Positions 9,080 through 17,703 are shown, counted from the first letter of the stretch. The stretch: 64,000 nt of DNA from an uncultured Eubacteriales bacterium (GCA_902793325.1 CADBCY010000017.1:16835-80834); one strand, 5' to 3'. Notes: generated by a model not told the origin, from the letters alone. Program-made: numbers and translations.

Positions 9080-9646
9080 TCATTCCTTCGCTTCCTTCAG
9101 GATCTCGTCCACCGTGATCTGGCTGTCCGGCTGCGCGGCGGAGCGGCGGGGCGAGTGCCGCGCGCGGCTGGCGCGCAGGCGGTCGTTCTCCGCCTCCAGC
9201 CCGGCGATGGTCTCCCGGAGGCCGGCCTCCCGTTCCTTCGCCTCGGCCTCCTGCTGGCGCAGGCGATCCTTCGCCTCGGTGAGCTGCTTGTCCGCCAGCT
9301 CCTGCTTCATGCGGCGCGCGCCCTCGTCCTTTTCGGCCAGTATGCGTCGCCCGCTCTCCTGGAACAGGTTCACGTTCAGCTGGGTGATCTGGTTCTCCAG
9401 CTCCTGGGCCCGGGCCTCGCTCGCGCGCAGGTCTTCGCGGAGCTTGCGCACCTCCGCCACCCGGCGGTCGCAGATGCGCTGCAGGTTGCGGCGGATGGCC
9501 TGCTCCCGCTTCAGCGCCTCGGCGGGGTCCTCTTCCGCCTTCTGCTGGGCCATGGAGTCCCGCAGCTCCCGGTTCTGGTAGGCAAACCACGCCGCCACGG
9601 CGATGCCCGCCAGCAGCATCAGCAGCCCGAGTAGAATGTAAATCAC
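9080..9646 (-). CDS. Membrane-anchored coiled-coil protein of unknown function
   Basis: 188 residues, GTG start at 9646 with GGGGGA 8 bases upstream. One N-terminal membrane segment (about residues 2-22, leucine and alanine rich) is followed by an almost continuous charged coiled coil (about 25-160, dense in Glu, Arg and Gln) and a short basic tail. No cysteines or catalytic motifs stand out. It is a single gene between a terminator and the toxin/sporulation group. The architecture resembles small cell-division or envelope scaffolds, but I do not recognise the family. Confidence 0.75.
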   Translation of the reverse strand: MIYILLGLLMLLAGIAVAAWFAYQNRELRDSMAQQKAEEDPAEALKREQAIRRNLQRICDRRVAEVRKLREDLRASEARAQELENQITQLNVNLFQESGRRILAEKDEGARRMKQELADKQLTEAKDRLRQQEAEAKEREAGLRETIAGLEAENDRLRASRARHSPRRSAAQPDSQITVDEILKEAKE

Positions 9647-9705
9647 CGGATATGTCCCCCAACTCGCACGAGGATTGTCGGGCGGCGTCGATACCGCCCC
9701 TTTTC

Positions 9706-9734
9706 ATTATACCATACAATCCCCCCTGCGTCAG
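9706..9734 (-). promoter_or_regulatory. Promoter of the coiled-coil gene
   Basis: Minus strand CTGACG (9729-9734), 17 bases, TATAAT (9706-9711), with an extended TGG before the -10. Confidence 0.6.
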
Positions 9735-9774
9735 CCCTGCATAAAATTATTACAATCTCGTCGCCCGGGGAGGC

Positions 9775-10131
9775 CTACTGGCGCAGGCACTCCCCGAAGC
9801 CCAGCGAAATCTTCAGCGCCTCGCCCACCTGGGCCATCACCTCGGGGCGCAGCACGCCGATGCGCTCGCGCAGGCGGCGCTTGTCCAGCGTGCGGATCTG
9901 TTCCGCCAGCACCACGCTGTCCTTCATCAGCCCCGTGCCCTCGCGGGCCACGGGCACGTGGGTGGGCAGGTGCGCCTTGTTCTGCTGGCCGGTCACCGCC
10001 AGCACGATCACCGTGGGGCTGTAGCGGTTGCCCACGTCGTTCTGGATCACCAGCACCGGGCGGATGCCGCCCTGCTCCGAGCCCACGACCGGGTCGAGGC
10101 AGGCGCTGTACAGCTCTCCCCTGGAAATCAT
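9775..10131 (-). CDS. mazF: MazF/PemK-family endoribonuclease toxin (NdoA-like)
   Basis: 118 residues, matching NdoA/MazF length. The start MISRGELYSA has GGAG 9 bases upstream; the longer frame is not supported. Family marks are the RGELY N terminus, GGIRPVLVIQNDVGN near residue 25, and the central KAHLPTHVPV strand. MazF proteins cleave mRNA at short motifs. Normally a 70-95 residue antitoxin gene sits just upstream, but only 105 bases separate this gene from ypeB and no antitoxin-like frame is present. It is therefore solitary here and lies at the end of a sporulation operon. Confidence 0.9.
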   Translation of the reverse strand: MISRGELYSACLDPVVGSEQGGIRPVLVIQNDVGNRYSPTVIVLAVTGQQNKAHLPTHVPVAREGTGLMKDSVVLAEQIRTLDKRRLRERIGVLRPEVMAQVGEALKISLGFGECLRQ

Positions 10132-10236
10132 CGTATCACGCTCCGCAAAGGTTGGTCGCGGTATCGTATGCGGCGCGCCCTGGGGCCGTGAAACGGGATA
10201 GCTCGTCAACTCTGCCTTCCTCCTTCCGATCGGCCG

Positions 10237-11562
10237 TCACATCACCATGGTGCCGCCGAGCTCGTCCACCACCTGCATCAGCTCGCGCTCGGCGCCGGTC
10301 ATGGCGTCGATGTAGGCCAGGAAGGTATCCCCGGCGGACTCGGCGGTGACCTCGTAGCACAGCGCCTCGCCGTTCCCCTCGGGGATCACGCACAGCCGCG
10401 CGCGCAGGGGCGTCAGCGCCGCGCCGACGCGCGCCATGGCCTCCTCTTCGCCCAGCGCGGGCGTCGCCAGCCGCCGGGGCACGTGGTTCATCAGGTAGCC
10501 CGCGGCCTCCAGGCCGATGATCTCCCCGTCCGCCAGCGACACCTGCGCCTTCACCAGGTCCGGGTACAGCACGACCCCCTCCTGCACGGCGGCGAAGTTC
10601 ACGGTCAGGATCCCCCCGAAGCGGCTGGCGTAGCTCATGGCCAGCTCGCCGTAGCCGCGCGACTTCAGGAACGCCCGCGCCGCCGCCACCGCGTTCTCCC
10701 GGGAGATGCTCCCGCCCGGCACGTCGTCGTCGCACAGCGCGTACAGCACCCGCGCGCCGGCCTTCGTGACCCCGGCGGTGAGGTGGTAGGGGCCCTTGCG
10801 CAGCGCGTACTCGTAGCAGGCCACCGGGATGTCGCTCTCGCCCAGGGGCGTCACGTCCGCCGCGTCCACGCCCATGAACGCCGCCAGCGCCGCCCGCGCG
10901 GCGGGCTCGTCAACCTCGGGGAGGTTCGCCAGCGCCTTGAAGTCGCCGTCCGCGCGGCTGTCGGAAAAGGGGCCGTCGTAGAGCAGAGCGGGGTACTCCG
11001 CCGCCGGGTTCGTCAGCGGCGCGAGGGAGGCGGGGTCCTGCGCGGAGGAGGTTTCAAACACCGCCTCGCCGCGCTCGTAGCGCTCCAGCAGCGCGCCCAT
11101 GCCCGCGGAAAAGGTCGCCGCGCCGGCGGCCAGGCGGTTGAGCGTGGCGTAGTCGTCGGGGGTGAGCGCGCCGCCGTTCCCCAGCCGCGCGGACAGCGCC
11201 TGCGCGAAGTCCCCCGCCTGGTTGATGAACTTCAGCGTGGCGGCCACGGTGTCCTGCTCCAGCGGCAGCAGCGCCAGGTTGCTCAGCGCGCCCTGGGTCT
11301 GCAGCGCCGCCGCGTTCAGCAGCGCCTGCGCCTGGCCCGGCTCCGCCGCCACCTGCAGCTTGCGCAGGTTCACCGCCAGGCCCTCGGTGAGCTCGCACGT
11401 CTCGTAGATCGCCTTCTGCGTCACGGCGCTCAACCGCGCGTTGGCGGCGTTCAGCCGGAGCGTCTGCGCCGCGGCGAAGCCCGCCGTGCCCAGCAGCAAC
11501 AGCGCCAGCGCCGTCAGCAGCGCGATCAGCTTCTTCGGCTGGAGTAAGGATTGCAGCTTCAT
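10237..11562 (-). CDS. ypeB: Germination protein YpeB
   Basis: 441 residues. YpeB is the partner that stabilises and localises the cortex-lytic enzyme SleB in the spore inner membrane. It has an N-terminal membrane/signal segment (residues 12-32), an alpha-helical N domain, and C-terminal PepSY-like repeats. The diagnostic YPALLYDGPFSD lies near residue 190, and KAGARVLYALCDDD follows. It is directly downstream of sleB, the conserved order. Alanine content is very high, as in the neighbouring genes. Confidence 0.95.
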   Translation of the reverse strand: MKLQSLLQPKKLIALLTALALLLLGTAGFAAAQTLRLNAANARLSAVTQKAIYETCELTEGLAVNLRKLQVAAEPGQAQALLNAAALQTQGALSNLALLPLEQDTVAATLKFINQAGDFAQALSARLGNGGALTPDDYATLNRLAAGAATFSAGMGALLERYERGEAVFETSSAQDPASLAPLTNPAAEYPALLYDGPFSDSRADGDFKALANLPEVDEPAARAALAAFMGVDAADVTPLGESDIPVACYEYALRKGPYHLTAGVTKAGARVLYALCDDDVPGGSISRENAVAAARAFLKSRGYGELAMSYASRFGGILTVNFAAVQEGVVLYPDLVKAQVSLADGEIIGLEAAGYLMNHVPRRLATPALGEEEAMARVGAALTPLRARLCVIPEGNGEALCYEVTAESAGDTFLAYIDAMTGAERELMQVVDELGGTMVM

Positions 11563-11583
11563 AACGTCCCTCCCGGTCGGGCT

Positions 11584-12246
11584 TCACACCGCGAACTGAT
11601 GGTTGCCGATCACGGTCTTGACCGTGCGGGTGCGAATCCATGTATCGTTCGTCTTGCTGGGGTTGTAGTAGTAGAGGCAGCCGCCGGTGGGATCCCAGCC
11701 GTTCAGCGCGTCCAGCGCGGCGCGGACGGCGGTGCTGTCCGGCGTCTTGTTGATGGAGCCGTTGCTCACGCAGCTGAACGCCCCGGACTGGTAGATCACC
11801 CCCGAGATGGTGTTCGGGAACGACGCGCTCTTCACCCGGTTCAGCACCACCGCCGCCACGGCCACCTGGCCCTTGTAGCTCTCGCCCCGCGCCTCGGCGT
11901 ACACCAGCTTCGCCAGCAGCCGGTGGTCGGCGGAGATCACCGAGGACGAGGACGCCGCCTGGCTGCCCCCGGACAGCGTCACGCCCATGGCCGCGGCGGT
12001 GGCCGGGCCGACCCTGCCGTCGGCGCTCAGGCCGTTCCTGCGCTGGAACGCCAGCACCGCATCCCGCGTGGCCGCGCCGAATTTGCCGTCGGCGGCGCCG
12101 TCCAGGTAGCCCCACTGGATCAGCTTCTGCTGGACCTTCTTCACGTCGCTGCCGCTGGAGCCCACCTCCAGCACCGCCGCCCGCGCCGCGCCGCCCGCCA
12201 GCAGCGCGAGCGCCAGCGCCAGCGCGACGATCCGCCGCGCCCTCAT
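11584..12246 (-). CDS. sleB: Spore cortex-lytic enzyme SleB
   Basis: Lytic transglycosylase that depolymerises spore cortex muramic-delta-lactam peptidoglycan during germination. 220 residues: a signal peptide (1-24), a peptidoglycan-binding domain (about 28-85, GSDVKKVQQKLIQWGYL), then the cell-wall hydrolase domain (about 105-220) with the conserved AEARGESYKGQVAVAAVVLNR region holding the catalytic Glu, and the GCLYYYNP C-terminal signature. The ATG at 12246 has GGAGG 6 bases upstream. It overlaps the end of spoIIR by 4 bases (ATGA), so the two are translationally coupled. Confidence 0.96.
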   Translation of the reverse strand: MRARRIVALALALALLAGGAARAAVLEVGSSGSDVKKVQQKLIQWGYLDGAADGKFGAATRDAVLAFQRRNGLSADGRVGPATAAAMGVTLSGGSQAASSSSVISADHRLLAKLVYAEARGESYKGQVAVAAVVLNRVKSASFPNTISGVIYQSGAFSCVSNGSINKTPDSTAVRAALDALNGWDPTGGCLYYYNPSKTNDTWIRTRTVKTVIGNHQFAV

Positions 12247-12782
12247 GCCCGGCCTCCGAACGCGCCGCGCAGCCAGTCCAACAGCGCCGAGTGAAACGCC
12301 ACCGGCGCGCCGTCCCGGCATTCCTCCGGCAGGCACAGGCACGGGTACAGCACGCACCACCAGTTCCGGCCCGCCCCCGCGCCGAGCACCACGCGCAGCG
12401 CACGGTAGCGCCCCGCGGGCACCAGCGCCCCGCCGTAGACGCGGTCCGGGAAGTCGTACTCGCCCGCCTCCGCGCGCACCGCGCCCGCGTAGCCCTGTCG
12501 CCGGGCCTCCGCCTCCGCCGCGGCGGAAAAGGCGTCCGTCGCGCCCCTGACCGCCGCCCAGGCCGCCTCCGCGTCCCCGCAGTCCGCCAGCAGCTCCCGC
12601 GCGACGCCCAGGCAGGCGTCCCGCACCCGCAGCTTCAGCGCCTGCGCGCCCGGGGTGTCGTCCGCGGCCACCACGTGCAGCCGCACCATATCCGTATGCG
12701 CCGCCTCCGCCGCGCCGCGCCCGGACGTCGCCAGGACCGCAGCCAGCATCAGCGCAACAAAAAACCGACGCTTCAGAACCAT
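12243..12782 (-). CDS. spoIIR: Stage II sporulation protein R
   Basis: Forespore-secreted signal that triggers SpoIIGA processing of pro-sigma-E in the mother cell. 179 residues with a signal peptide (about 1-28) and the family motifs VRLHVVAADDTPGAQALKL, YDFPDRVYGG and GAGRNWWCVLYPCLC. It is the first gene of the group spoIIR-sleB-ypeB-mazF. In Bacillus these genes are dispersed, so this grouping ties sigma-E activation to germination enzymes in one unit. A sigma-F/sigma-G-like promoter lies just upstream. Confidence 0.95.
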   Translation of the reverse strand: MVLKRRFFVALMLAAVLATSGRGAAEAAHTDMVRLHVVAADDTPGAQALKLRVRDACLGVARELLADCGDAEAAWAAVRGATDAFSAAAEAEARRQGYAGAVRAEAGEYDFPDRVYGGALVPAGRYRALRVVLGAGAGRNWWCVLYPCLCLPEECRDGAPVAFHSALLDWLRGAFGGRA

Positions 12783-12807
12783 TCCTCCGTTTCCTGGAAG
12801 CTGGTTC

Positions 12808-12837
12808 TAGCATCGGTTGAAATCGTGGGTTTTATAC
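12808..12837 (-). promoter_or_regulatory. Candidate forespore (sigma-F/sigma-G) promoter of spoIIR
   Basis: Minus strand GTATA (12833-12837), 18 bases, then GATGCTA (12808-12814). This fits the forespore consensus GHATR-N18-CATNHTA with one mismatch. It is 26 bases before the spoIIR start and agrees with the known sigma-F control of spoIIR. Confidence 0.55.
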
Positions 12838-12925
12838 GGTCTGCGTCAAAAATGGGCGGCCGCGGCGAAGGTCCGGCATCCGGCGATCCGCCGCGGCGGG
12901 TCGCCGGTTCGGATCGGGCCCCGGA

Positions 12926-14668
12926 TCAGCCCAGCGCCGGGGCGGGCGCGTTCTCGCCGGCGCGCTCCTTCTGCTCCATCTCCTCCTCGAGCACGCGATA
13001 GGCCACCTTGCCCACCAGGGTCTTGGGCAGGTCGTCGCGGAACTCGATCTCATAGGGCAGGGCGTACCTGGCGATGTGCTTGCGGCAGTAGCCCATCAGC
13101 TGGGCGCGGGTGGCCTCGTTGGGCTCGTAGCCGGGCTTGAGCACGATGTACGCCTTCACCTTCTGCATCTTGTAGGGGTCCCGAACGCCGATCACGCAGC
13201 TCATGTGCACGGCCTCGTGGGCGTCCAGGATGTTCTCGATCTGGGAGGGATAGACGTTGTAGCCGCTGGTGACGATCATGCGCTTGATGCGCTGGCGGAA
13301 GTAGATGTAGCCGTCGGCGTCCATGATGCCCAGATCGCCGGTGTGGATCCAGGTCATGCCGTCGGCGTGCACGCGGCGCGTCTGGGCGGTCTCCTCGGGG
13401 TGCTTCACGTACTCCAGCATCACCGTCGGCCCGGCCAGGCAGATCTCGCCCTCGGTGCCGTAGGGGACTTCCTCCTCGGTGCCCACCTTCACGATCTTGT
13501 AGTAGGTGTCCGGGAAGGGGATGCCGATGCTGCCCTCCTTGGCCTTGGTGAGCGGCGTGAGGCAGGACGCGGTGACGCACTCGGTGGTGCCGTAGCCCTC
13601 GCGGATCTCGACGGACGCGCCGTGCTCCTTCAGGAACCGGTCAAAGCGCTTCTTGAGCTCCGGCGGCAGGGAATCGCCGCCGCTGAACACGCCCTTCAGG
13701 CAGGCCAGGCGCAGGCCGTCGGCATTCTCGGCGCGCATCAGCGCCTCGTACAGCGTGGGCACGCCCGCGATGAAGTTGGGCTGGTGCTTGCGCAGCAGGT
13801 CGGGGAAGGTCCTGGCCGAGAAGCGGGGCACCAGGATGCAGGTGCCGCCGTTGCCCAGCATGGAGTGGATGCTCACGCCCAGGCCGAAGCCGTGGAACAT
13901 GGGCATGATGGACAGCATCTTGTCCCCGATGTCGTAGATGGGGTTGGTGGCCACGATCTGCCCCGCCAGGGCGTTGAAGTTGAGGTTCGAGAGCAGTATG
14001 CCCTTGGTGATGCCCGTCGTGCCGCCGCTGTACAGTATGACCGCGGGCTGCTCGGAGCCGCGGCGCACCCGCGGGTCGCCGGTGAAGGACCTGCCGCCCG
14101 CCAGGAACTGCTTCCAGAAGATGACGTCGGCGTCCTTCGGCACGGGGGGGATCTTCCGCCCCTCGGTGAGCTTGTAGCCCAGCTTCAGAAGCGGCTTCAG
14201 CGCGTCCGCCACGGAGGCGATGATCAGGTGCTTCAGGTGCGGGGTGTTCTGCCGGATGCCGGCGAACTTGGGGTAGAACTGATCCAGCGTCAGCGCCGCC
14301 ACGGACTCGGAGTCGTTCAGGTAGAACTCGATCTCGCCCTCGGCGGACAGCGGATGGATCATGTTGGCGATGGCGCCCACCACGTTCACCGCGTAGAACA
14401 TGGCCACGGCCTGCGGGGAGTTGGGCATGGCGATGGTGACGCGCTCGCCCTCGCGGATGCCGAGGGCGCGCAGCGCCCGCGCGCAGGCCATGATCTCCTC
14501 GATCAGCCGGGTGTAGCTGGCCTTGCCGCCCATGAATTCGTAGGCGATGACGTCGGGGTTGCGCCGGGCGGCGTCCTCCACCATCTCCTCCATGGAGCCT
14601 TGGAAGTAATTCAGGTGCCTGGGTACCTTGCCCAGCCAGGGGTACCAGGGCGTCTTGACTGCGGACAT
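12926..14668 (-). CDS. AMP-forming acyl-CoA synthetase (fatty-acid CoA ligase-like)
   Basis: Activates a carboxylic acid through an acyl-adenylate to its CoA thioester. 580 residues. Motifs: the P-loop-like YSGGTTGITKG (about 213), EGYGTTEC (about 360), HTGDLGIMDADGY with the adenine-binding Asp (about 440), RMIVTSGYNVYPSQIE hinge (about 460) and the A10 lysine in PKTLVGKVAYR near 560. No signal peptide. Its ATG shares one base with the stop of the upstream acyltransferase (TGATG), so the two proteins are made together. The acid substrate is unknown, but long-chain fatty acid is the closest family default. Confidence 0.92.
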   Translation of the reverse strand: MSAVKTPWYPWLGKVPRHLNYFQGSMEEMVEDAARRNPDVIAYEFMGGKASYTRLIEEIMACARALRALGIREGERVTIAMPNSPQAVAMFYAVNVVGAIANMIHPLSAEGEIEFYLNDSESVAALTLDQFYPKFAGIRQNTPHLKHLIIASVADALKPLLKLGYKLTEGRKIPPVPKDADVIFWKQFLAGGRSFTGDPRVRRGSEQPAVILYSGGTTGITKGILLSNLNFNALAGQIVATNPIYDIGDKMLSIMPMFHGFGLGVSIHSMLGNGGTCILVPRFSARTFPDLLRKHQPNFIAGVPTLYEALMRAENADGLRLACLKGVFSGGDSLPPELKKRFDRFLKEHGASVEIREGYGTTECVTASCLTPLTKAKEGSIGIPFPDTYYKIVKVGTEEEVPYGTEGEICLAGPTVMLEYVKHPEETAQTRRVHADGMTWIHTGDLGIMDADGYIYFRQRIKRMIVTSGYNVYPSQIENILDAHEAVHMSCVIGVRDPYKMQKVKAYIVLKPGYEPNEATRAQLMGYCRKHIARYALPYEIEFRDDLPKTLVGKVAYRVLEEEMEQKERAGENAPAPALG

Positions 14669-15540
14669 CAGTATTGAACCTCCTCGTTCGCCGGGCGATC
14701 CAGCAGCTCCGGATGGGCGATCAGGTGCTTGATCAGGCGGATGGTTCGGGCGTAGTAGTAGCCGTCCGCGATGCGCTCATCCAGGGTAATGCCCACGGGC
14801 AGCATGTCGCGCATCTCGTAGCTGCCGTCGGGGTTGAAGCAGGGCCGCATGGCCTTCTCCCCCACCACCACGAACACCGACGTGGTGCCCCAGTTGGACA
14901 GGTGGTGGTAGGCCGCGTTCAGCTTGATCGAACCCAGGTTGGTCAGGAACACCGAGGCGTGGTTGGGATCGGCCTTGATGAGGTCGTAGGGCAGCTTGCC
15001 GAAGAAGTCCAGCCGGTGCAGCCCCCACATCACGATGCGCATGAGCCAGCGCGGCAGGTGGGTGAACATCTCCATCTTGTCGGTGGAATTGTCCACCGCG
15101 TCGGAGCGGCAGGTGTGGATCTCCTGCATGATGCGCTCGTGCAGCGAGTCCATGGTGGTCTCCGGGCCGAACTTGATGAAGGCCAGCGCCTCCTGCGCCT
15201 CGTCGGAGAACTGCTTCTTCACCACGAAGCTCAGCGTCAGGTCGTCGCGCTGGTAGATCCGGCAGCCCTTGATGAAGCGGTTCATCTTCGGCCGCAGCGT
15301 CACGGCCTTCACGACGACGGCGCACAGCGCGTGGAACACGGTGTACTTGTCCGCGTCGCGGCCCTCGTTTTTCTTTTCAAGGTACGCATTCAGTTGCGTG
15401 AGGTCGAACTCCTCCTGGATGAACGCCTCGTTGTCGGTGCGGTTCGGGTAGATGTACGGAAAAAACCAGTGCAGCGGATCGAGGTCGCGCACCATCGTGG
15501 CATCAAAGCGGTCTCCCCACCGCTTTTTCTTCTTCTCCAT
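14668..15540 (-). CDS. 2-oxoacid dehydrogenase E2-type acyltransferase-fold protein (CAT-like)
   Basis: 290 residues with the chloramphenicol-acetyltransferase/E2 catalytic fold but no lipoyl or peripheral-subunit-binding domain, so it is not a dehydrogenase complex subunit. The place of the catalytic HxxxDG motif is taken by LDERIADG (about residue 259): Asp-Gly is kept but the histidine is a glutamate. Other landmarks are MNRFIKGCRIYQRDDLTLSFVV near 85 and ASVFLTNLGS near 195. From memory, similar clostridial proteins share the DERI..DG form, which would make it a family trait. It is first in a two-gene unit with the acyl-CoA ligase; transfer of the ligase product is an inference. Confidence 0.8.
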   Translation of the reverse strand: MEKKKKRWGDRFDATMVRDLDPLHWFFPYIYPNRTDNEAFIQEEFDLTQLNAYLEKKNEGRDADKYTVFHALCAVVVKAVTLRPKMNRFIKGCRIYQRDDLTLSFVVKKQFSDEAQEALAFIKFGPETTMDSLHERIMQEIHTCRSDAVDNSTDKMEMFTHLPRWLMRIVMWGLHRLDFFGKLPYDLIKADPNHASVFLTNLGSIKLNAAYHHLSNWGTTSVFVVVGEKAMRPCFNPDGSYEMRDMLPVGITLDERIADGYYYARTIRLIKHLIAHPELLDRPANEEVQY

Positions 15541-15587
15541 GCGTTTTCCCCCTTCGGCATGGCGGTATCAGGAACGTTAACTATATT

Positions 15588-15616
15588 ATTATAGCATCAT
15601 TTTGCTAAAATATCCA
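15588..15616 (-). promoter_or_regulatory. Promoter of the acyltransferase/ligase unit
   Basis: Minus strand TGGATA (15611-15616), 17 bases, TATAAT (15588-15593). Confidence 0.6.
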
Positions 15617-15683
15617 TCATAACCCGCCATGCGCGCGCTTTTTTCCCGGAGGCCGCGCGACTTTTTACACAGTATTAACCCGT

Positions 15684-15712
15684 TTGCGAAGCGGCGGAAA
15701 TTGTGGTATGAT
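15684..15712 (+). promoter_or_regulatory. Promoter of yfcE
   Basis: TTGCGA (15684-15689), 17 bases, TATGAT (15707-15712), with a TGTGG extension before the -10. Confidence 0.7.
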
Positions 15713-15743
15713 GAGGGGGAAATGCCCAAAGGAGCGATGCGAT

Positions 15744-16289
15744 ATGAAACTGATGCTTGCCTCCGATATCCACGGTTCGGCGAAGTGGTGCGCCGCCATG
15801 CTGGACGCCTGGAAAGCGGAAGCGCCCGAGCGGCTGGTGCTGCTGGGCGACCTCCTGTACCACGGGCCCCGGAACGACCTGCCCGAGGACTACGCGCCGA
15901 AGCGGGTCATCGACATGCTGAACGGCGTCGCCGCCGAGCTGCTGTGCGTGCGCGGCAACTGCGAGGCCGAGGTGGACCAGATGGTGCTGAACTTCCCCGT
16001 GATGGCGGACTTCGCCGTGCTGTACGCGGACGGGCGCGCGATCTACGCCACCCACGGCCACGCGCACAACGAGGACAATCCCCCGCCGCTGAAGCCGGGG
16101 GATCTGCTGCTCTGCGGCCACACCCACGTGCCCTGCTTCCGCCGGCACGAGGGCTTCAGCTTCGCCAACCCCGGCTCCGTCTCCATCCCCAAGCAGGATA
16201 CGCCCCACAGCTACGCCACCCTGGAGGGCGGCGAGCTGCTGTGGAAGGACCTGGCGACGGGCGCGGTTTTCCTGCGGGCGCGAATCTGA
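15744..16289 (+). CDS. yfcE: Metallophosphodiesterase, YfcE family
   Basis: Calcineurin-like phosphoesterase, 181 residues, close to E. coli YfcE (184). Dinuclear-metal ligands appear in order: SDIHGS (Asp-His, residue 8), LLGDLLYHGP (Asp, about 36), VRGNCEAE in place of the usual GNxD/H, THGHAH and CGHTHVP. The start at 15744 is set by AAAGGAG 9 bases upstream; the longer frame has no ribosome site. Family members hydrolyse bis-pNPP in vitro, but the physiological substrate is unknown. It is monocistronic and convergent with dacF. Confidence 0.93.
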   Translation: MKLMLASDIHGSAKWCAAMLDAWKAEAPERLVLLGDLLYHGPRNDLPEDYAPKRVIDMLNGVAAELLCVRGNCEAEVDQMVLNFPVMADFAVLYADGRAIYATHGHAHNEDNPPPLKPGDLLLCGHTHVPCFRRHEGFSFANPGSVSIPKQDTPHSYATLEGGELLWKDLATGAVFLRARI

Positions 16290-16322
16290 ACGCGCCGCCT
16301 CGGGCGGGATCGACGGCCCGGC

Positions 16323-17549
16323 TCACCCTGCCGTCGGCCACGCCCTCCACAGCCGCCTCAGGCCGCTGCCCAGGCCCCGGGGCTCCACGTCCTCGCAGGC
16401 GACCACGGGGATGCGCGCCACCGCCCGGCCGCCCTGCTTCACGGTCACGCTGCCCACGACCTGTCCCGCCGCCACCGGCGCGGCCAGGCGCTCCGGCAGC
16501 TCGGGGATGAGCTCCACCGCCCCCTCGCCGCCGCGGGGCACCAGCAGCGTGAGGTCGCCGTCCAGCATCAGGCTCACGGCGTCCCGCCGCCCGCCGGTCA
16601 CGGGCAGCCCGCCGCGGATCCGCGCGCCCTTCGCCGCCACGGGGTAGCGCCGGTAGTTGGCGAAGCCGTACTCCAGCAGTTGCCGGGCGATGGCGAAGCG
16701 CTCCTTGCCCGACCCCGCGCCCAGCACCACCGCCACCAGGCGCATGTCCCCCCGGCGGGCCGTGGCGCTGATACAGTAGCCCGCCTCCCGGGTGGAGCCG
16801 GTCTTGCCGCCGTCGCAGCCGTCCATCAGCCGGATGAGCCTGTTGGTATTCACCAACTGGGTGACGCGGCCGTCGCCGTGGTCGAAGTCCTCCATCCACA
16901 GCCGGGAAAACTCATAGTAGCGCTCGTGGCTGAACACCGCCCGGGACATCCGCGCCACGTCCCGGGCGGTGGTGTGCTGACCCTCGGCGGGCAGGCCGGT
17001 GCAGTTCACGAACATCGTGTCCGCCATGCCCAGCGCCTTCGCCCGGCGGTTCATCTCCGCCGCGCAGGCCGCCTCGCCGCCGTACAGCACCTCCGCCAGC
17101 GCCACGGCGGCGTCGTTGGCGCTGCCCACCACCATGGCCTTCAAGAGCTGGCCCACGGTCTGCCGCTCCCCCGCGTCCAGCAGCACCTGGGAGCCGCCCA
17201 TGCCCGCGGCGGTGTCGGAGACCGTCACCACGTCGTCCTGCGCGACGCGGCCCCCGTCCAGCGCCTCCAGCGTGAGCAGGATCGTCATCAGCTTCGTCAC
17301 CGAGGCCACCGGCCGGGGCGTGTCGGCGTTCATCTCCAGGATCACCTGCCCGCTGTCCTGCTCCGCCAGCAGCACCGCGCCGCAGGCGACGTCGAAGGGC
17401 AGGCCCTCCTCCAGCGGCGCGTCGGAGAGCGGCGCGAGCGCGGGGCGGGGCGGGGTTTCGGGCGCGGGCGCGGGGTTCAGGTCCAGCTCGCACCGCCCCG
17501 GCAGGGCGACGAGGGACAGGATCACCAGCAGCAGGGCAACTTTGCGCAT
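16323..17549 (-). CDS. dacF: D-alanyl-D-alanine carboxypeptidase (DacF-like penicillin-binding protein 5 family)
   Basis: Low-molecular-weight penicillin-binding protein that trims pentapeptide side chains in wall or spore cortex peptidoglycan. 408 residues with a signal peptide (1-20). Active-site motifs are all present: S83-VTK, S143-AN and K249-TG. A C-terminal beta-rich PBP5-type domain follows (about 300-390). The start at 17549 has GGGAGG 7 bases upstream, while MGGRR further up lacks a site. DacF is assigned by context of a spore former, so DacA/DacB-type roles remain possible. Confidence 0.88.
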   Translation of the reverse strand: MRKVALLLVILSLVALPGRCELDLNPAPAPETPPRPALAPLSDAPLEEGLPFDVACGAVLLAEQDSGQVILEMNADTPRPVASVTKLMTILLTLEALDGGRVAQDDVVTVSDTAAGMGGSQVLLDAGERQTVGQLLKAMVVGSANDAAVALAEVLYGGEAACAAEMNRRAKALGMADTMFVNCTGLPAEGQHTTARDVARMSRAVFSHERYYEFSRLWMEDFDHGDGRVTQLVNTNRLIRLMDGCDGGKTGSTREAGYCISATARRGDMRLVAVVLGAGSGKERFAIARQLLEYGFANYRRYPVAAKGARIRGGLPVTGGRRDAVSLMLDGDLTLLVPRGGEGAVELIPELPERLAAPVAAGQVVGSVTVKQGGRAVARIPVVACEDVEPRGLGSGLRRLWRAWPTAG

Positions 17550-17670
17550 ACGACGGCCTCCCAAACAAAATGTCCTGCTCCATCTTGTGCGCGGCCGCCG
17601 GGAAAAATGACAACGCCCGCCGGTCGCGGGCCGCGTCGGCCCCCGCGGCCGGGAATGCGGCGGCAGACGA

Positions 17671-17703
17671 ACGACCCCGGACGCCGATGGCGTCCGGGGT
17701 CGT
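17671..17703 (-). terminator. Hairpin after rny
   Basis: A perfect 15-bp stem (17671-17685 with 17689-17703) with a 3-base loop. It lies 22 bases past the rny stop on the minus strand; no clean T run follows, so termination efficiency is uncertain. Confidence 0.6.

Noticed and set aside
10132-10236. MazE-type antitoxin gene before mazF
   Set aside because: The 105-base gap has no frame of sufficient size with a start and ribosome site.
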